This document shows, one piece after another, positions 16,264 to 24,959 of a DNA stretch of 36,114 bases. The DNA is taken from the NCBI GenBank assembly GCA_016874685.1, contig VGTM01000005.1, forward strand, positions 1 through 36,114, given 5' to 3'. Numbering within the stretch: position 1 is the stretch's first letter; every line of letters starts with the position of its first letter. The position numbers and the translations under genes were made by a program. Origin of the DNA: Methanobacteriota archaeon. Its GTDB lineage: Archaea > Methanobacteriota > Methanobacteria > Methanobacteriales > Methanobacteriaceae. Below the pieces are notes generated by a model. That model searched no databases, was not told the DNA's origin, and saw only the letters and a program-made list of their open reading frames with translations.

Positions 16264-17208
16264 TTAAATTACTGCTATGCATTCAAATACAAAGATCCAC
16301 CACAGGATTACAAATACCACCATGCTCTTAATGGGTAGCTTGCCAAACTCCATTTTAACCATCTTGGAACCAAGATACCAGTTTAAGATTATCAGAATGG
16401 CCAGTATCAGGCTGTTAACAAGTCCTAGTATGTTTAATGGGTCTTTATACATTACATAGGCCCATACAACTGTTGTTATAATGATTCCTAACCATATTAC
16501 TGGTTTAAGGGCTCCACTGACTTTAATTGTTATCTGGGTCATTTCCTCTGACTTTCTGGATTTTATGAGCATTGCGAACAGGGCCATTATGGATCCAAGG
16601 GCTAAAATTATACCTAAGAACTCTAAGAACAGTGTTGAGACTGGTTTTCCGAAAAACTTCTCTTTAAGCTGTGGTAATGTAATCAGAGCTTTCAGTGATT
16701 CATCAACAGGGAATGATTCTATTTCACCTATGGCAATGGAATATTTTCCTTGATTTTCTGCGTTAAATACCTTTATATAGTAGGTTCCGGGTCCAAGCGT
16801 TTGTCTAACTTCAGGTCCTTTAAGATAGTTATCTCCACCAAATTCTTCAAAGTATGGCTTCCAGCTGGCGTTTGTTCCGTTAATAAATATAATAGGCGTT
16901 TTGTTTGCATCCAATACTTCAGCTGATACAAAATCACCACTGATCCCTGGGCTGGCTGGCACAAGAAGGTTAATGTATAATTTGAAGGTTTTATCAGAGC
17001 TTATCTTGTAATAATCAGGTTTTCCATTTAGTTCCCCGTAGAAGGCCTGTGATATCTCAGGATTCTGCACAATTATGGGATTTTCAATGGAAACATCTGC
17101 ACCAATATCAAGTCTAGGCTGATGTGCACTTACTACACCAACTGCTAAGAGAAAAACAAAAATGGTGGCTAATATTATTCCGGAACCTAAATTTTTTTGA
17201 TCTATCAT
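16264..17208 (-). CDS. Membrane-anchored surface protein with C-terminal helices
   Basis: A 314-residue protein. Residues 1-28 are a signal peptide or anchor ending VVSAHQP. Residues about 29-175 are a beta-rich extracytoplasmic domain with N-glycosylation sequons (NGT, NAS) and a GPGTYYIKVFN segment like pre-peptidase C-terminal domains. Four hydrophobic helices follow at about 190-215, 231-255, 260-282 and 293-312. Role unknown. A TATA-like ATTTAAATTTTAATAAATA lies 14-33 bases before the ATG, and no ribosome binding site is visible, so the message may be leaderless. The 299 bases upstream to the channel gene contain no other feature I can support. Confidence 0.65.
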   Translation of the reverse strand: MIDQKNLGSGIILATIFVFLLAVGVVSAHQPRLDIGADVSIENPIIVQNPEISQAFYGELNGKPDYYKISSDKTFKLYINLLVPASPGISGDFVSAEVLDANKTPIIFINGTNASWKPYFEEFGGDNYLKGPEVRQTLGPGTYYIKVFNAENQGKYSIAIGEIESFPVDESLKALITLPQLKEKFFGKPVSTLFLEFLGIILALGSIMALFAMLIKSRKSEEMTQITIKVSGALKPVIWLGIIITTVVWAYVMYKDPLNILGLVNSLILAILIILNWYLGSKMVKMEFGKLPIKSMVVFVILWWIFVFECIAVI

Positions 17209-17507
17209 GTTACTTAATCTGAATTTAAATTTTAATAAATATTTCTATTTCAATGTTTCAGATAAGCTAAATAGATGTTCCACTTTTCTATTATAAATTT
17301 CCTGAAAATTAAAGTTATTGTTTTATTTAATTTTATTTATAGTCAAGTGCAAAACTTTTTAAACTATGTGTTCAATACAACAGTGGAAAAAGTGATTTTA
17401 AGCAGATGCAAACTGATATTCCATGATTTATTTGATCTATAAGTCTAATAAGTTATGCTCTTAACTATAATTACAAATTTTTTCATTTTGGTTGATTTTA
17501 AATGTTA

Positions 17508-18329
17508 TTAATTTTTTTTCTTTAATTTTTCAACTTCTTTTTTAATTTCTTCAAGTTGCTGGCTTAATCTATCCAGTTTTTGAATTCCTTCGACTTTTTT
17601 GTCTATACCATCGAGTTTATCCTCAATAATCTCTATTCTTTCCAGACTTTTATTGGTAAGTTTTTCTCTTTCTTTTCTAAAGGATTCAATTAGAGATGAG
17701 GTTGCTGCTGCAGTTACCAAACTGGAGACCCCAATGGCACTTATCATAGCTATTACACCCATTAACCTGCCAATTTGAGTGTAGGGGATGACATCCCCGT
17801 ACCCCACGGTGGTTATGGTCTGGATAACGAACCAGAGGGAGTCTTCGTAGTTGGTGACTTGGGGGTTAACTCCTCTCTCAACCAGGAAAAAGGCCACAGA
17901 ACAGATCAACAGAATCACCAAAAAGATTGAGAAACCATATACCAGCCTGCTTTTTTCTACAAACTGGTCCACTGCTCTGCCTACCTGTCTTGTGGCCATA
18001 ATCAAGGCCAGGATCTTGAAGAAGTTCAGGATTTTCAGGATGATCAAATCTCCGCCGAGGCCCAAAATGTTCAAACCGATGAAATAAAATGGAATTATGG
18101 CAATGAAACCATTCCAATTTCTTTTGATATAAATTTTAGGGTCTTTATTCCACATATTAATTATATAGCCAAGAAAAAGTACAATGCTTGCGAAGAGATC
18201 AAACCACATTACATTTTGAAGGTAACCGGGTCTAACTGGCACCAGAACGCTGATTAAAAGGAGGAAACTGTCCAGAAAAATAACGGTGACAAAAAATACT
18301 TCCAAGAGTAGCATAAACTTACGTGTCAT
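17508..18329 (-). CDS. Voltage-gated-type potassium channel with coiled-coil tail
   Basis: A 273-residue ion channel of the six-helix family. Helices lie near 7-30, 42-60, 74-92, 95-116, 130-150 and 186-210. The pore loop has the K+ selectivity filter TTVGYGD at 173-179. The fourth helix region has only scattered basic residues (K99, K105, R114, R118), so voltage sensing may be weak or absent. Residues 218-273 are strongly charged heptad-like coiled coil (IEIIEDKLDGIDKKVEGI), likely a tetramerisation domain. There is no RCK or cyclic-nucleotide domain. It probably sets membrane potential or K+ flux. It stands alone, with about 300 bases before the next minus-strand gene. Confidence 0.87.
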   Translation of the reverse strand: MTRKFMLLLEVFFVTVIFLDSFLLLISVLVPVRPGYLQNVMWFDLFASIVLFLGYIINMWNKDPKIYIKRNWNGFIAIIPFYFIGLNILGLGGDLIILKILNFFKILALIMATRQVGRAVDQFVEKSRLVYGFSIFLVILLICSVAFFLVERGVNPQVTNYEDSLWFVIQTITTVGYGDVIPYTQIGRLMGVIAMISAIGVSSLVTAAATSSLIESFRKEREKLTNKSLERIEIIEDKLDGIDKKVEGIQKLDRLSQQLEEIKKEVEKLKKKN

Positions 18330-18957
18330 GATTTCACTTTAAATCTCACTACAAATAACTTTTTTGTAAGATATAGTAAGGGGGTGTCCCTGACTAATGA
18401 TCTCTGTAGCGCTTCAGTTGACCCGAACTTGTGGATTAACATACTGCATTCTGAATGGCCATAATATCAGACTTTGACCGGAAAAAATATTATTCAAATG
18501 AATCTGACGGTTCTTCAAGAGTTTTTAGACCTCTATCAGCCCCACTATACTCCCACCTAGATGGTCATTCTATATAACCGCTAAAAATGTTCGATTTAAT
18601 GCAGCTCCATATATCATAGAAAATAAAAGTAAGTTTAAAACATAAATTATTATTCCAAAAAATCTATTTTCATGACTGCAAATAAAACAATTCCAATACC
18701 AAGGATTAGAAGAAATAATAGTATCAAAATGAGCAGATATCTTTTTTATGGACTCACATCTCGTTCACCTTCTTTAAAACCCATTTTTATCATTAAAACT
18801 TATTTTTACATTTTATCAGTTATTGAACATTATTTAGCTCATTGAGTTTCTTTGGGATTATTTCGATGTATTTGGCTATATGAACACCATTTATATATTG
18901 ATCATGTAAATAATTAATTACAATTAAGAAATTAGAGAAGAAAGGATTATTTTTATC
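18330..18957. other. Gap with decayed sequence
   Basis: This 628-base gap holds the broken membrane peptide at 18650-18757 and, at 18378-18600, a stretch richer in G+C than a normal spacer here (starting GGGGGTGTCCCTGAC). On the minus strand, a 24-codon frame near 18490-18565 reads PSRWEYSGADRGLKTLEEP, which looks protein-like but lacks a start. This may be the trace of a lost gene or insertion element; I could not identify it. The last 150 bases must hold the promoter of the gene at 18958. Confidence 0.35.
18650..18757 (-). pseudogene. Small single-helix membrane peptide with in-frame TAA
   Basis: Reading from GTG 18757 (AAGGTGA seven bases upstream), the frame gives S-P, then TAA at 18748-18746. 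It continues in the same frame as KRYLLILILLFLLILGIGIV and a further VLFAVMKIDFLE to TAA at 18650. That is a typical membrane helix of a small peptide with a basic start. It resembles in style the intact 29-residue peptide at 31013 (both begin with Pro and Lys residues before one helix). A point change or indel appears to have introduced the stop; alternatively an internal start without a clear binding site is used. Confidence 0.4.
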
Positions 18958-19821
18958 ATGAAAGAAAAAAAATTAAAAAATATGCGCTTTCGTCGGAAAA
19001 TACAAAGAGGCATGACCCGCTGGCGTAACAAAATAGGAAAAACGAAATTTAAACCAGAGGACTTCCAGTTAGAACATGTTGAGGTTACCATCCCAGATCT
19101 AGATCTGGTTTTTCAAAATTATCGAATTGTTAATATTACCGATATCCATCTGGGCCAGTGGATCACCTCCAAACACCTGGAGGGCGTGGTGGATCTGGTG
19201 AATGATCAAAAACCTGATATGGTTACCCTAACCGGAGATTTTGTATCGTACATACTGGACGATGTGGTCGAAGATTTGGAATCCTCTTTAAAGAGGCTGA
19301 AACCAAAGGAAGCTTCATTAGCAGTGTTGGGAAACCACGATCACTGGCTAGGGGCGGACAGCATCCGGGATATATTGGCAAGATGCAAAATCATCGACGT
19401 GAGTAACGATGTTTACACCATATTCAGAGAAAAATCACCTTTACATATCGTTGGGGTAGACAGCGTAATGCTGAACAAGCACCGTTTGGATCTGGTGATG
19501 GAGAAATTACCGGAAGAGGGACCGGCCATCTTACTGGCCCATGAGCCGGATTTCGCCGATATTAGCTCCACCACGGGCCGATTCGGCCTCCAAATTTCCG
19601 GTCACTCTCATGGGGGCCAGTTCATAATCCCTGGCCTGGGAACCTTCATCCGCGGCCCCCATTTCATAAAATATCCTGTGGGCAAGTACCGAGTGGGAAA
19701 CATGATCCAGTATACTAGCCGGGGCCTGGGAACCAACGTTTTCTGGTTGCGGATCAACTGTCCCCCGGAGATCACACTTTTTAAGTTGAAAAGTTCAGGT
19801 GAGGATAATGGAGGAGTATGA
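18958..19821 (+). CDS. Membrane-associated calcineurin-like metallophosphoesterase
   Basis: A 287-residue enzyme of the YkuE/YaeI type. A very basic N-terminus (residues 1-33, many Arg and Lys) precedes the catalytic domain. Metal ligands appear in family order: D62-x-H64 (TDIHLGQ), GD 93-94, GNHD 125-128, H195 and GHSHGGQ 215-221. Relatives hydrolyse phosphodiesters, in YaeI-type cases of lipid nature; the substrate here is not known. There is no transmembrane helix, so the basic tail may bind acidic lipid headgroups. GAAAGGATT precedes the ATG. The stop overlaps the next gene by 14 bases, implying joint translation. The gene is visibly richer in G+C than its neighbours. Confidence 0.9.
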   Translation: MKEKKLKNMRFRRKIQRGMTRWRNKIGKTKFKPEDFQLEHVEVTIPDLDLVFQNYRIVNITDIHLGQWITSKHLEGVVDLVNDQKPDMVTLTGDFVSYILDDVVEDLESSLKRLKPKEASLAVLGNHDHWLGADSIRDILARCKIIDVSNDVYTIFREKSPLHIVGVDSVMLNKHRLDLVMEKLPEEGPAILLAHEPDFADISSTTGRFGLQISGHSHGGQFIIPGLGTFIRGPHFIKYPVGKYRVGNMIQYTSRGLGTNVFWLRINCPPEITLFKLKSSGEDNGGV

Positions 19822-21916
19822 CCAGATTTACCATCGGTCACGTTTCTACTGGTTGGGGCGTTCGCTTATAATGTGGATAGGTGGATTTTTGGGGTTCATG
19901 ATTATCGACTATTTTTCAGTTGGTCTAAAGTTTGATAGCTGGTTCACAGCATTTATAGCAGCAGGTATAGTAGGAATTCTTAATGCTCTGTTCTGGCCCA
20001 TATTGTCCCGTATATTTTTACCATTCATGGTTTTCACTGTGGGGGTGGGAGCACTGTTACTCAACGGCTTCTTTATCTGGTTAGCCAGTAACTTTGTTGA
20101 AGGGTTCACAATTCAAGGCACAGCCCTAATACTAACTCCGATTGCCATGGCAGCAGTTACAACCATTCTTTCAGCCATTTTAACCATTGATGATGATGCT
20201 ACTTATTACAGAAACGTGATTCGGAAAGATATCAAAGAAAAAAGCAAAGAAAAGGGGGATAAATCATCAAAAGAGAGGCCAGGAATTATTTTTCTGGAGA
20301 TCGATGGCCTTGCCGAAGGGGTCTTATGGGAGGCCTTGGATCAGGGAAACATGCCCACCTTGAAAAAATGGATAGATGAGGGTAGCCACACTATCACTGG
20401 CTGGGAAACAGACCTTTCCAGCCAGACCGGGGCCAGCCAGGCTGGAATACTTCACGGGAACAATCATGATATACCGGCTTTCCGCTGGGTGGAAAAAGCT
20501 AATAATAATAAAATAATGGTATCAACAGGTCTTTCCGATGCTCCGATCATTGAAAATAGGATTTCAGACGCTCAGGGTCTTCTGGCAGTCAACGGTGCCA
20601 GTCGTTCCAACCTCTTCTCAGGGGATGCAGAGGACGTTATTTTTACTTATAGCCAGCTTAAAAACCTGAAGAGATTTTACACAAGTGCCTGGTATTATGT
20701 TTATTCTAATCCCACGAATTTTGCCCGGATTGTGGCCCTGTTTCTATGGGATGTTTTCTTAGATTTCACCTCCCAGTTTACTCATTATATAAAAAATATC
20801 CAACCAAGAATAAGGCGAGGTTTCATATATCCATTCGTCAGGGCTGGTGCCAATGTATTTCTCCGTGAAATCACCACTGCAGTTCTTATAGGGGATATGT
20901 TGGATGGGAATGTGGATGTGGCCTATGTCACATACCTGGGATACGATGAGATTGCTCATCATTCAGGAGTCAGAGACCGGGATTCCTTCTATGCACTTCG
21001 AAAGCTTGATAAACAATTTCATCGTCTTGAACAGGCCAAAAAATATGCTCCCCGACCCTACCACCTGGTAGTGCAGTCTGACCATGGCCAGACTAACGGC
21101 TTCACCTTCCTCCAGCGTTACGGAAAAACCCTGGAAGACCTGGTGCGTGAGTTAATGCCTGCTGAGACTCGTATCTACAGTAAACTTTCTTCCAACGAGG
21201 ACCATTTCGGTCAGGTTATTCAAGAGCCCATTGAGGAAAGTAAACGATATTTTAAAGGAAAAGGAGACTTTGTAGTGGGGGAAAGTAGGGATATTTTCGA
21301 TAAAGCGGTGAAGACGGTTGACGAGACCCCCGTGGTAAAGGGAAGGATTTTGGATTATCTACAGCGGCATAAAATAGGTCAAATACCTCAAAAGAGAATT
21401 ACATCTTCTGAAGAGGCCCAGGTCATTGTTCTGGCTTCAGGAAACCTGGGACTTATCTATCTAACTGAATATGAGGAAAGACTCAGTTTTGAACAGTTAA
21501 AAACATTCTATCCAGATCTGATTCCGGGTTTGGTGCAGCATGAGGGGGTGGGCTTCATAATGCTTTTTTCCGAAGAACATGGACCTCTAGCCATGGGGGC
21601 CGATGGTGTCCACTACTTAAAGGATGGCACTATAGAAGGTCAGGATCCACTGATCAATTTCGGACCCAGAGCAGCTCAGCACCTTAAAAGGACTGATAGC
21701 TTCCAGTATACGCCTGATATTTTGGTTAACAGCTTTTATGACCCTGAAAAAGATGAAGTAGCTGCTTTTGAGGAATTGGTAGGTAGTCATGGTGGTATAG
21801 GGGGTGAACAATCCCGACCATTCATAATGCACCCAGTTAATTGGGATCTGGAAGGGGAGATTGTAGGTGCTGAGAAGTTGCATCAATTGCTTAAAATTCA
21901 GCTTGAAAAACTTTAA
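19808..21916 (+). CDS. Holin-like membrane domain fused to alkaline-phosphatase-superfamily phosphodiesterase
   Basis: A 702-residue protein. Four hydrophobic helices in residues about 17-130 resemble the Phage_holin_4_2 family. A basic linker follows (KDIKEKSKEKGDKSSKE), then a phosphodiesterase domain of the alkaline phosphatase superfamily. That domain shows IIFLEIDGLAEG (metal Asp), SSQTGASQAGILHGNNHD (nucleophile Thr/Ser), TYLGYDEIAHHSG (Asp and His ligands), VVQSDHGQT (Asp-His) and a late SHGGIGGEQSRPF. The active site is expected outside or at the membrane face. The ATG at 19808 is chosen because AGGTGAGG precedes it; a GTG nine bases earlier is possible. It overlaps the metallophosphoesterase, suggesting that both act on the same phosphodiester, perhaps a lipid. 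Substrate unknown. Confidence 0.85.
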   Translation: MEEYDQIYHRSRFYWLGRSLIMWIGGFLGFMIIDYFSVGLKFDSWFTAFIAAGIVGILNALFWPILSRIFLPFMVFTVGVGALLLNGFFIWLASNFVEGFTIQGTALILTPIAMAAVTTILSAILTIDDDATYYRNVIRKDIKEKSKEKGDKSSKERPGIIFLEIDGLAEGVLWEALDQGNMPTLKKWIDEGSHTITGWETDLSSQTGASQAGILHGNNHDIPAFRWVEKANNNKIMVSTGLSDAPIIENRISDAQGLLAVNGASRSNLFSGDAEDVIFTYSQLKNLKRFYTSAWYYVYSNPTNFARIVALFLWDVFLDFTSQFTHYIKNIQPRIRRGFIYPFVRAGANVFLREITTAVLIGDMLDGNVDVAYVTYLGYDEIAHHSGVRDRDSFYALRKLDKQFHRLEQAKKYAPRPYHLVVQSDHGQTNGFTFLQRYGKTLEDLVRELMPAETRIYSKLSSNEDHFGQVIQEPIEESKRYFKGKGDFVVGESRDIFDKAVKTVDETPVVKGRILDYLQRHKIGQIPQKRITSSEEAQVIVLASGNLGLIYLTEYEERLSFEQLKTFYPDLIPGLVQHEGVGFIMLFSEEHGPLAMGADGVHYLKDGTIEGQDPLINFGPRAAQHLKRTDSFQYTPDILVNSFYDPEKDEVAAFEELVGSHGGIGGEQSRPFIMHPVNWDLEGEIVGAEKLHQLLKIQLEKL

Positions 21917-21947
21917 AAATTTCTTTTTGAAGATTTAAGGGGGTTCA

Positions 21948-22088
21948 ATGGCATTTTTTATCAATATTTCCCGTAAGTTATTAAAAAAATTATTTTTTAA
22001 AAAAACCATAAATCTAAGTTTATTTTTTAACAGGGTGTTAGATAAAAATTTTTTAGATGTTACAGTCACTTTGGATCTATTGTTTTAG
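21948..22088 (+). CDS. Possible 46-residue basic peptide
   Basis: An ATG preceded by AAGGGGGTTC opens 46 codons rich in Phe, Leu and Lys (contains RKLLKKLFFKKTINLSLFF). It begins 31 bases after the phosphodiesterase stop. The composition is what AT-rich non-coding DNA would also give, so the good binding site is the only real support. Confidence 0.25.
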   Translation: MAFFINISRKLLKKLFFKKTINLSLFFNRVLDKNFLDVTVTLDLLF

Positions 22089-22141
22089 TAGAAATGCAGC
22101 AATTTTATATATGATAGTTGATTCCTTTAAATCAGCTAACT

Positions 22142-22885
22142 TTAGAGATTTTTAAGAAATTCAAGTATATAGTCGATGGTTTTATTCTGTTGTTTTTCTC
22201 TTGTAATAGTGCTATTATTATCTCCAGCCTGCACACCATAATCACCAAAGTTGTAGTGGTTGCCGCCATCAATAGTAATAAATGTAGTATTAGCTGGGAA
22301 TTTATTAAGATTTTGAGATATATCATTACTTGTAGTAAGTCCATCAAGAGAGCCTCTAATTGATAATGCTTTAAAAGTGGCATTTGAAGCATTTGATGAA
22401 GGATAGCTAGCTAAATATATAACTCCTTTAATTTTATCCTGATGGCCTACAGCATATTCAGATGCAAAAACACCACCCAGTGAATGTCCAATAATTACCC
22501 AGGAGCTAATCTCTTTATGGCTAGCTATGACATCATCGGCTTTATTAACACCAAAAAAAGCTAAATTAAATGGCATTTTCACAATAATTGTAGTATAACC
22601 ATTTTTAGCAAATTTAGAAGCTATTACAGAATAGGCTTCAGCTTGTACTTTAGCTCCAGGATAAATTATTACTCCTGTAGTACTTTTGTTCCCTGTGGGA
22701 GTAAATGTAATAGAATCATCGTTATTCACTACATTATAAGAGTCAGTTGATGTGAGTGCAGCTATGGCTGTATTATCAGCACGATAGTAGTCAGAAACGT
22801 AGTAGGTAAAACTAGCAATTGCTACCGCGATTATAGCTAAAACTGTTAAGAGAATTAATTTCTTTTTAGATTTTATAGATTTCAT
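22142..22885 (-). CDS. Membrane-anchored alpha/beta hydrolase
   Basis: A 247-residue protein with a basic start (KSIKSKKK) and one helix at about 9-31 that anchors it with the catalytic domain outside. The fold is alpha/beta hydrolase (Abhydrolase_5, PF12695 type). The nucleophile elbow GHSLGG has S135; likely D181 (RGSLDGLT) and H210 (DGGNHYNFGDYG) complete the triad. Members are esterases or lipases of unspecified substrate. The context gives little help: it converges with the phosphodiesterase and diverges from the PadR gene with 125 bases between the starts. GAAGGGAC lies before the ATG. Confidence 0.82.
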   Translation of the reverse strand: MKSIKSKKKLILLTVLAIIAVAIASFTYYVSDYYRADNTAIAALTSTDSYNVVNNDDSITFTPTGNKSTTGVIIYPGAKVQAEAYSVIASKFAKNGYTTIIVKMPFNLAFFGVNKADDVIASHKEISSWVIIGHSLGGVFASEYAVGHQDKIKGVIYLASYPSSNASNATFKALSIRGSLDGLTTSNDISQNLNKFPANTTFITIDGGNHYNFGDYGVQAGDNNSTITREKQQNKTIDYILEFLKNL

Positions 22886-22977
22886 TGAAGAGTCCCTTCA
22901 GTATATCAGTAATCCAATAAGACTCGGAAAACCTTATAATATTATTTTTTTTAGTTGAATACATTTTATTCGTAATC

Positions 22978-22998
22978 TTTATATACTATGTTCTACAT
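22978..22998 (+). promoter_or_regulatory. TATA box and candidate PadR operator
   Basis: TTTATATAC (22978-22986) is centred about 28 bases before the padR ATG at 23011, which fits a leaderless transcript since no ribosome binding site is visible. Directly downstream lies ATGTTCTACAT (22988-22998), an ATGT/ACAT dyad with a 3-base spacer. PadR-family repressors commonly bind ATGT-N-ACAT dyads, usually with longer spacers. A repressor here would block initiation, so autoregulation is plausible. Confidence 0.5.
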
Positions 22999-23010
22999 CT
23001 ATAATATTAT

Positions 23011-23559
23011 ATGGTTAGAATATTAGACTTGGAAGCAGCCGTACTCGGCTTGCTCTATGAGGAACCACAGTACGGTTACCAGTTGGAGAAGACCATTGAA
23101 GGATGGGGCATGCGTAACTGGACTCAGATAGGGTTTTCATCCATTTACTACGTCTTAAAGAAGCTGGAAAAGAAGGAATTGGTTGAATCAAAAATGGAGA
23201 AGGTGAAAGGTAAACCATCCCGTAAGGTTTTCACTATCACGGAACTGGGAAGGCAAACCATGAAAGAGAAGATCACCGATCTCCTCTCCTGGAATAAAAA
23301 ATTAATCTCACCTTTCGATCTGGGTTTGGCTTATCTAAATTATCTTGAGCCGCCAGAAGTCATCGAGTGCCTAGAAAACTACGTGGAATCAGCCAATGGA
23401 AGGATTAAATTCCTGGAAAGCTCGGTGAAGATGCAGGAAGAACTAGGTGCACCTTATTATGTGGTTGCACTTTTCAGCCGCCCTTTAGCTAACTTAAAAA
23501 CCGAAATTGAATGGGTAAAAGAGTTTATAGAAAAAATAAAAGAAGAAGAGAACATTTAG
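23011..23559 (+). CDS. PadR-family transcriptional regulator
   Basis: A 182-residue repressor-type protein. Residues 5-85 are the PadR winged helix: ILDLEAAVLGLLYEEPQYGY, a recognition region SSIYYVLKKLEKKELVES, and the wing around GKPSRKVFTITELGR. Residues about 95-182 form the C-terminal dimerisation helices of the Vir_act_alpha_C type. The next gene, 11 bases later, is a GyrI-like effector-binding protein, so the pair probably senses a small hydrophobic compound. A putative operator overlaps the promoter. Possible targets include the membrane protein at 24090 and the hydrolase at 22142; this is inference from position. Confidence 0.92.
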   Translation: MVRILDLEAAVLGLLYEEPQYGYQLEKTIEGWGMRNWTQIGFSSIYYVLKKLEKKELVESKMEKVKGKPSRKVFTITELGRQTMKEKITDLLSWNKKLISPFDLGLAYLNYLEPPEVIECLENYVESANGRIKFLESSVKMQEELGAPYYVVALFSRPLANLKTEIEWVKEFIEKIKEEENI

Positions 23560-23570
23560 AGGTGAAATAA

Positions 23571-24029
23571 ATGAAAATAGAAGAAAAGAAAATTGGAGAA
23601 AGGCAGGTGGCATACATAACTTACAAAGGTCCATATGATGAGATCCCGACCCTTATGGGGGAGGTTGTGGGATTCATCATGGCTAAAGGCCTGCAAATGA
23701 TAGGCCCACCATTTGGTGTGTACTTCAACAGCCCCCAGGAAGTGCCAGTAGAAGAGCTCATGTACGAGGTGGCCATGCCATTTGCCGGGGAAGCAGAGGA
23801 AGAAGGCAGGGTTAAAATCAAAATAGTCCCGGCACAGCTGGTTTTATCAACCATCCATAAAGGCCCTTACAGCGAGTGTGGAATGGCCATAGGAGCCATA
23901 GCAGAATACGCCTACAAGAATAGTTACGAGATTATAGGACCCCCCATGGAGACCTACCTTTCAGACCCCAATGAAACTCCAGAAAGCGAGCTTTTAACCG
24001 AGATCTGCTTCCCAGTGATGAAAAAGTGA
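23571..24029 (+). CDS. GyrI-like / AraC effector-binding domain protein
   Basis: A 152-residue stand-alone GyrI-like protein. Two similar halves each start with a strand and the family motif (YITYKGPYDEIP near 17-28 and STIHKGPYSECG near 93-104), then a helix and IGPPxxxY (IGPPFGVYFNSP and IGPPMETYLSDP). This duplicated fold binds, and in some members hydrolyses, hydrophobic small molecules, as in the BmrR and Rob effector domains. It follows the PadR gene by 11 bases with AGAGGTGAAATAA before the ATG, so it is an operon partner and may supply or clear the effector. Confidence 0.9.
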   Translation: MKIEEKKIGERQVAYITYKGPYDEIPTLMGEVVGFIMAKGLQMIGPPFGVYFNSPQEVPVEELMYEVAMPFAGEAEEEGRVKIKIVPAQLVLSTIHKGPYSECGMAIGAIAEYAYKNSYEIIGPPMETYLSDPNETPESELLTEICFPVMKK

Positions 24030-24089
24030 TCTTAAAACTTGATTAATATTTTTCTTTAAATGTATTTAGGGAGATAGGAGATCTAAAAT

Positions 24090-24473
24090 ATGAATAAATA
24101 TCTAAAAATAGTCTTATTTGGGGGTTTAGTATGGTTAGTGCCATTTGTGGTTTCATTTTTTGTTTATCCACTTAAAACAGCAGGGAACCCTCTTTTTGAA
24201 TCTATAATGCCGTTGGTTATAACAGTTATGGTAGTGGCGCTGGCTTATTTATATTTAAAGAACATTAGGACAGATTTCATCAAGGAGGGTGTGATAATTG
24301 GCGGGTCCTGGTTTATAATCAACATAGCCATTGACCTTGTCATGTTCATGCCACCAAGTCCCATGCAGATGAGCCTGACCAACTACATGATGGACATAGG
24401 CTTCACATACTTGATGATCCCAGTTATTACCATTGGATTTGGATATCTATTAGATTCTAAGCTGGAAAGATAG
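24090..24473 (+). CDS. Four-helix membrane protein, unknown function
   Basis: A 127-residue protein with four hydrophobic helices at about 6-26, 40-56, 66-88 and 101-121. A proline/methionine-rich loop (FMPPSPMQMS) separates the last two. The family is not recognised. ATAGGAGATC lies at good spacing before the ATG. It follows the padR-gyrI pair by 60 bases on the same strand and could be its regulated membrane partner. Confidence 0.7.
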   Translation: MNKYLKIVLFGGLVWLVPFVVSFFVYPLKTAGNPLFESIMPLVITVMVVALAYLYLKNIRTDFIKEGVIIGGSWFIINIAIDLVMFMPPSPMQMSLTNYMMDIGFTYLMIPVITIGFGYLLDSKLER

Positions 24474-24516
24474 TAGAAGACAGGTTTAGGGATATTAGGA
24501 TACGGATGGTTTTTAG

Positions 24517-24927
24517 ATGGGTCGAATTCCAGATAAAACAGCACCTTGTGGGGTTTACTGTGGGGCATGCCCGTCTTTTCGCAAAACCTGTTTAGGTTGT
24601 GGTTCTGATGAAAGAAAACAGAGAAGAAGAAGTAAATGGTCATGTAAAATTCGCAATTGCTGCTTTAAAGACAAAAATCTCAGCTTTTGCATTGATTGCG
24701 ACGAATTTCCTTGCAATTTAATTGAAAAATTAAAAAAATCACATTCTAAAGAAAAGAAATTCAAATACCGCCATGAAATATATGATAATCTCCAAGAAAT
24801 CCAAGAAATCGGTGTGGAAAATTGGGTAAAACAACAGGAAAACAGATTTACATGTCCCCAATGCCATGGACGTGTCGTTTGGTATAAATATAGATGTAGG
24901 GAATGTGGCTATGAATGTTTTCTCTGA
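24517..24927 (+). CDS. DUF3795 protein with additional zinc ribbon
   Basis: A 136-residue cysteine-rich protein. The N-terminal half has the DUF3795 pattern: APCGVYCGACPSFRKTCLGC, followed by CKIRNCC and FCIDCDEFPC. A charged helical linker (about 70-108) leads to a C-terminal ribbon CPQC...CREC. The first cysteine set is thought to bind metal in this widespread but uncharacterised family; the extra ribbon is less usual. Codon use is AT-rich. The ATG lies 43 bases after the preceding stop with only weak GGATGG upstream. Confidence 0.8.
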   Translation: MGRIPDKTAPCGVYCGACPSFRKTCLGCGSDERKQRRRSKWSCKIRNCCFKDKNLSFCIDCDEFPCNLIEKLKKSHSKEKKFKYRHEIYDNLQEIQEIGVENWVKQQENRFTCPQCHGRVVWYKYRCRECGYECFL

Positions 24928-24959
24928 AATCGATACAAAAATAAAATGTGGGATGGATT

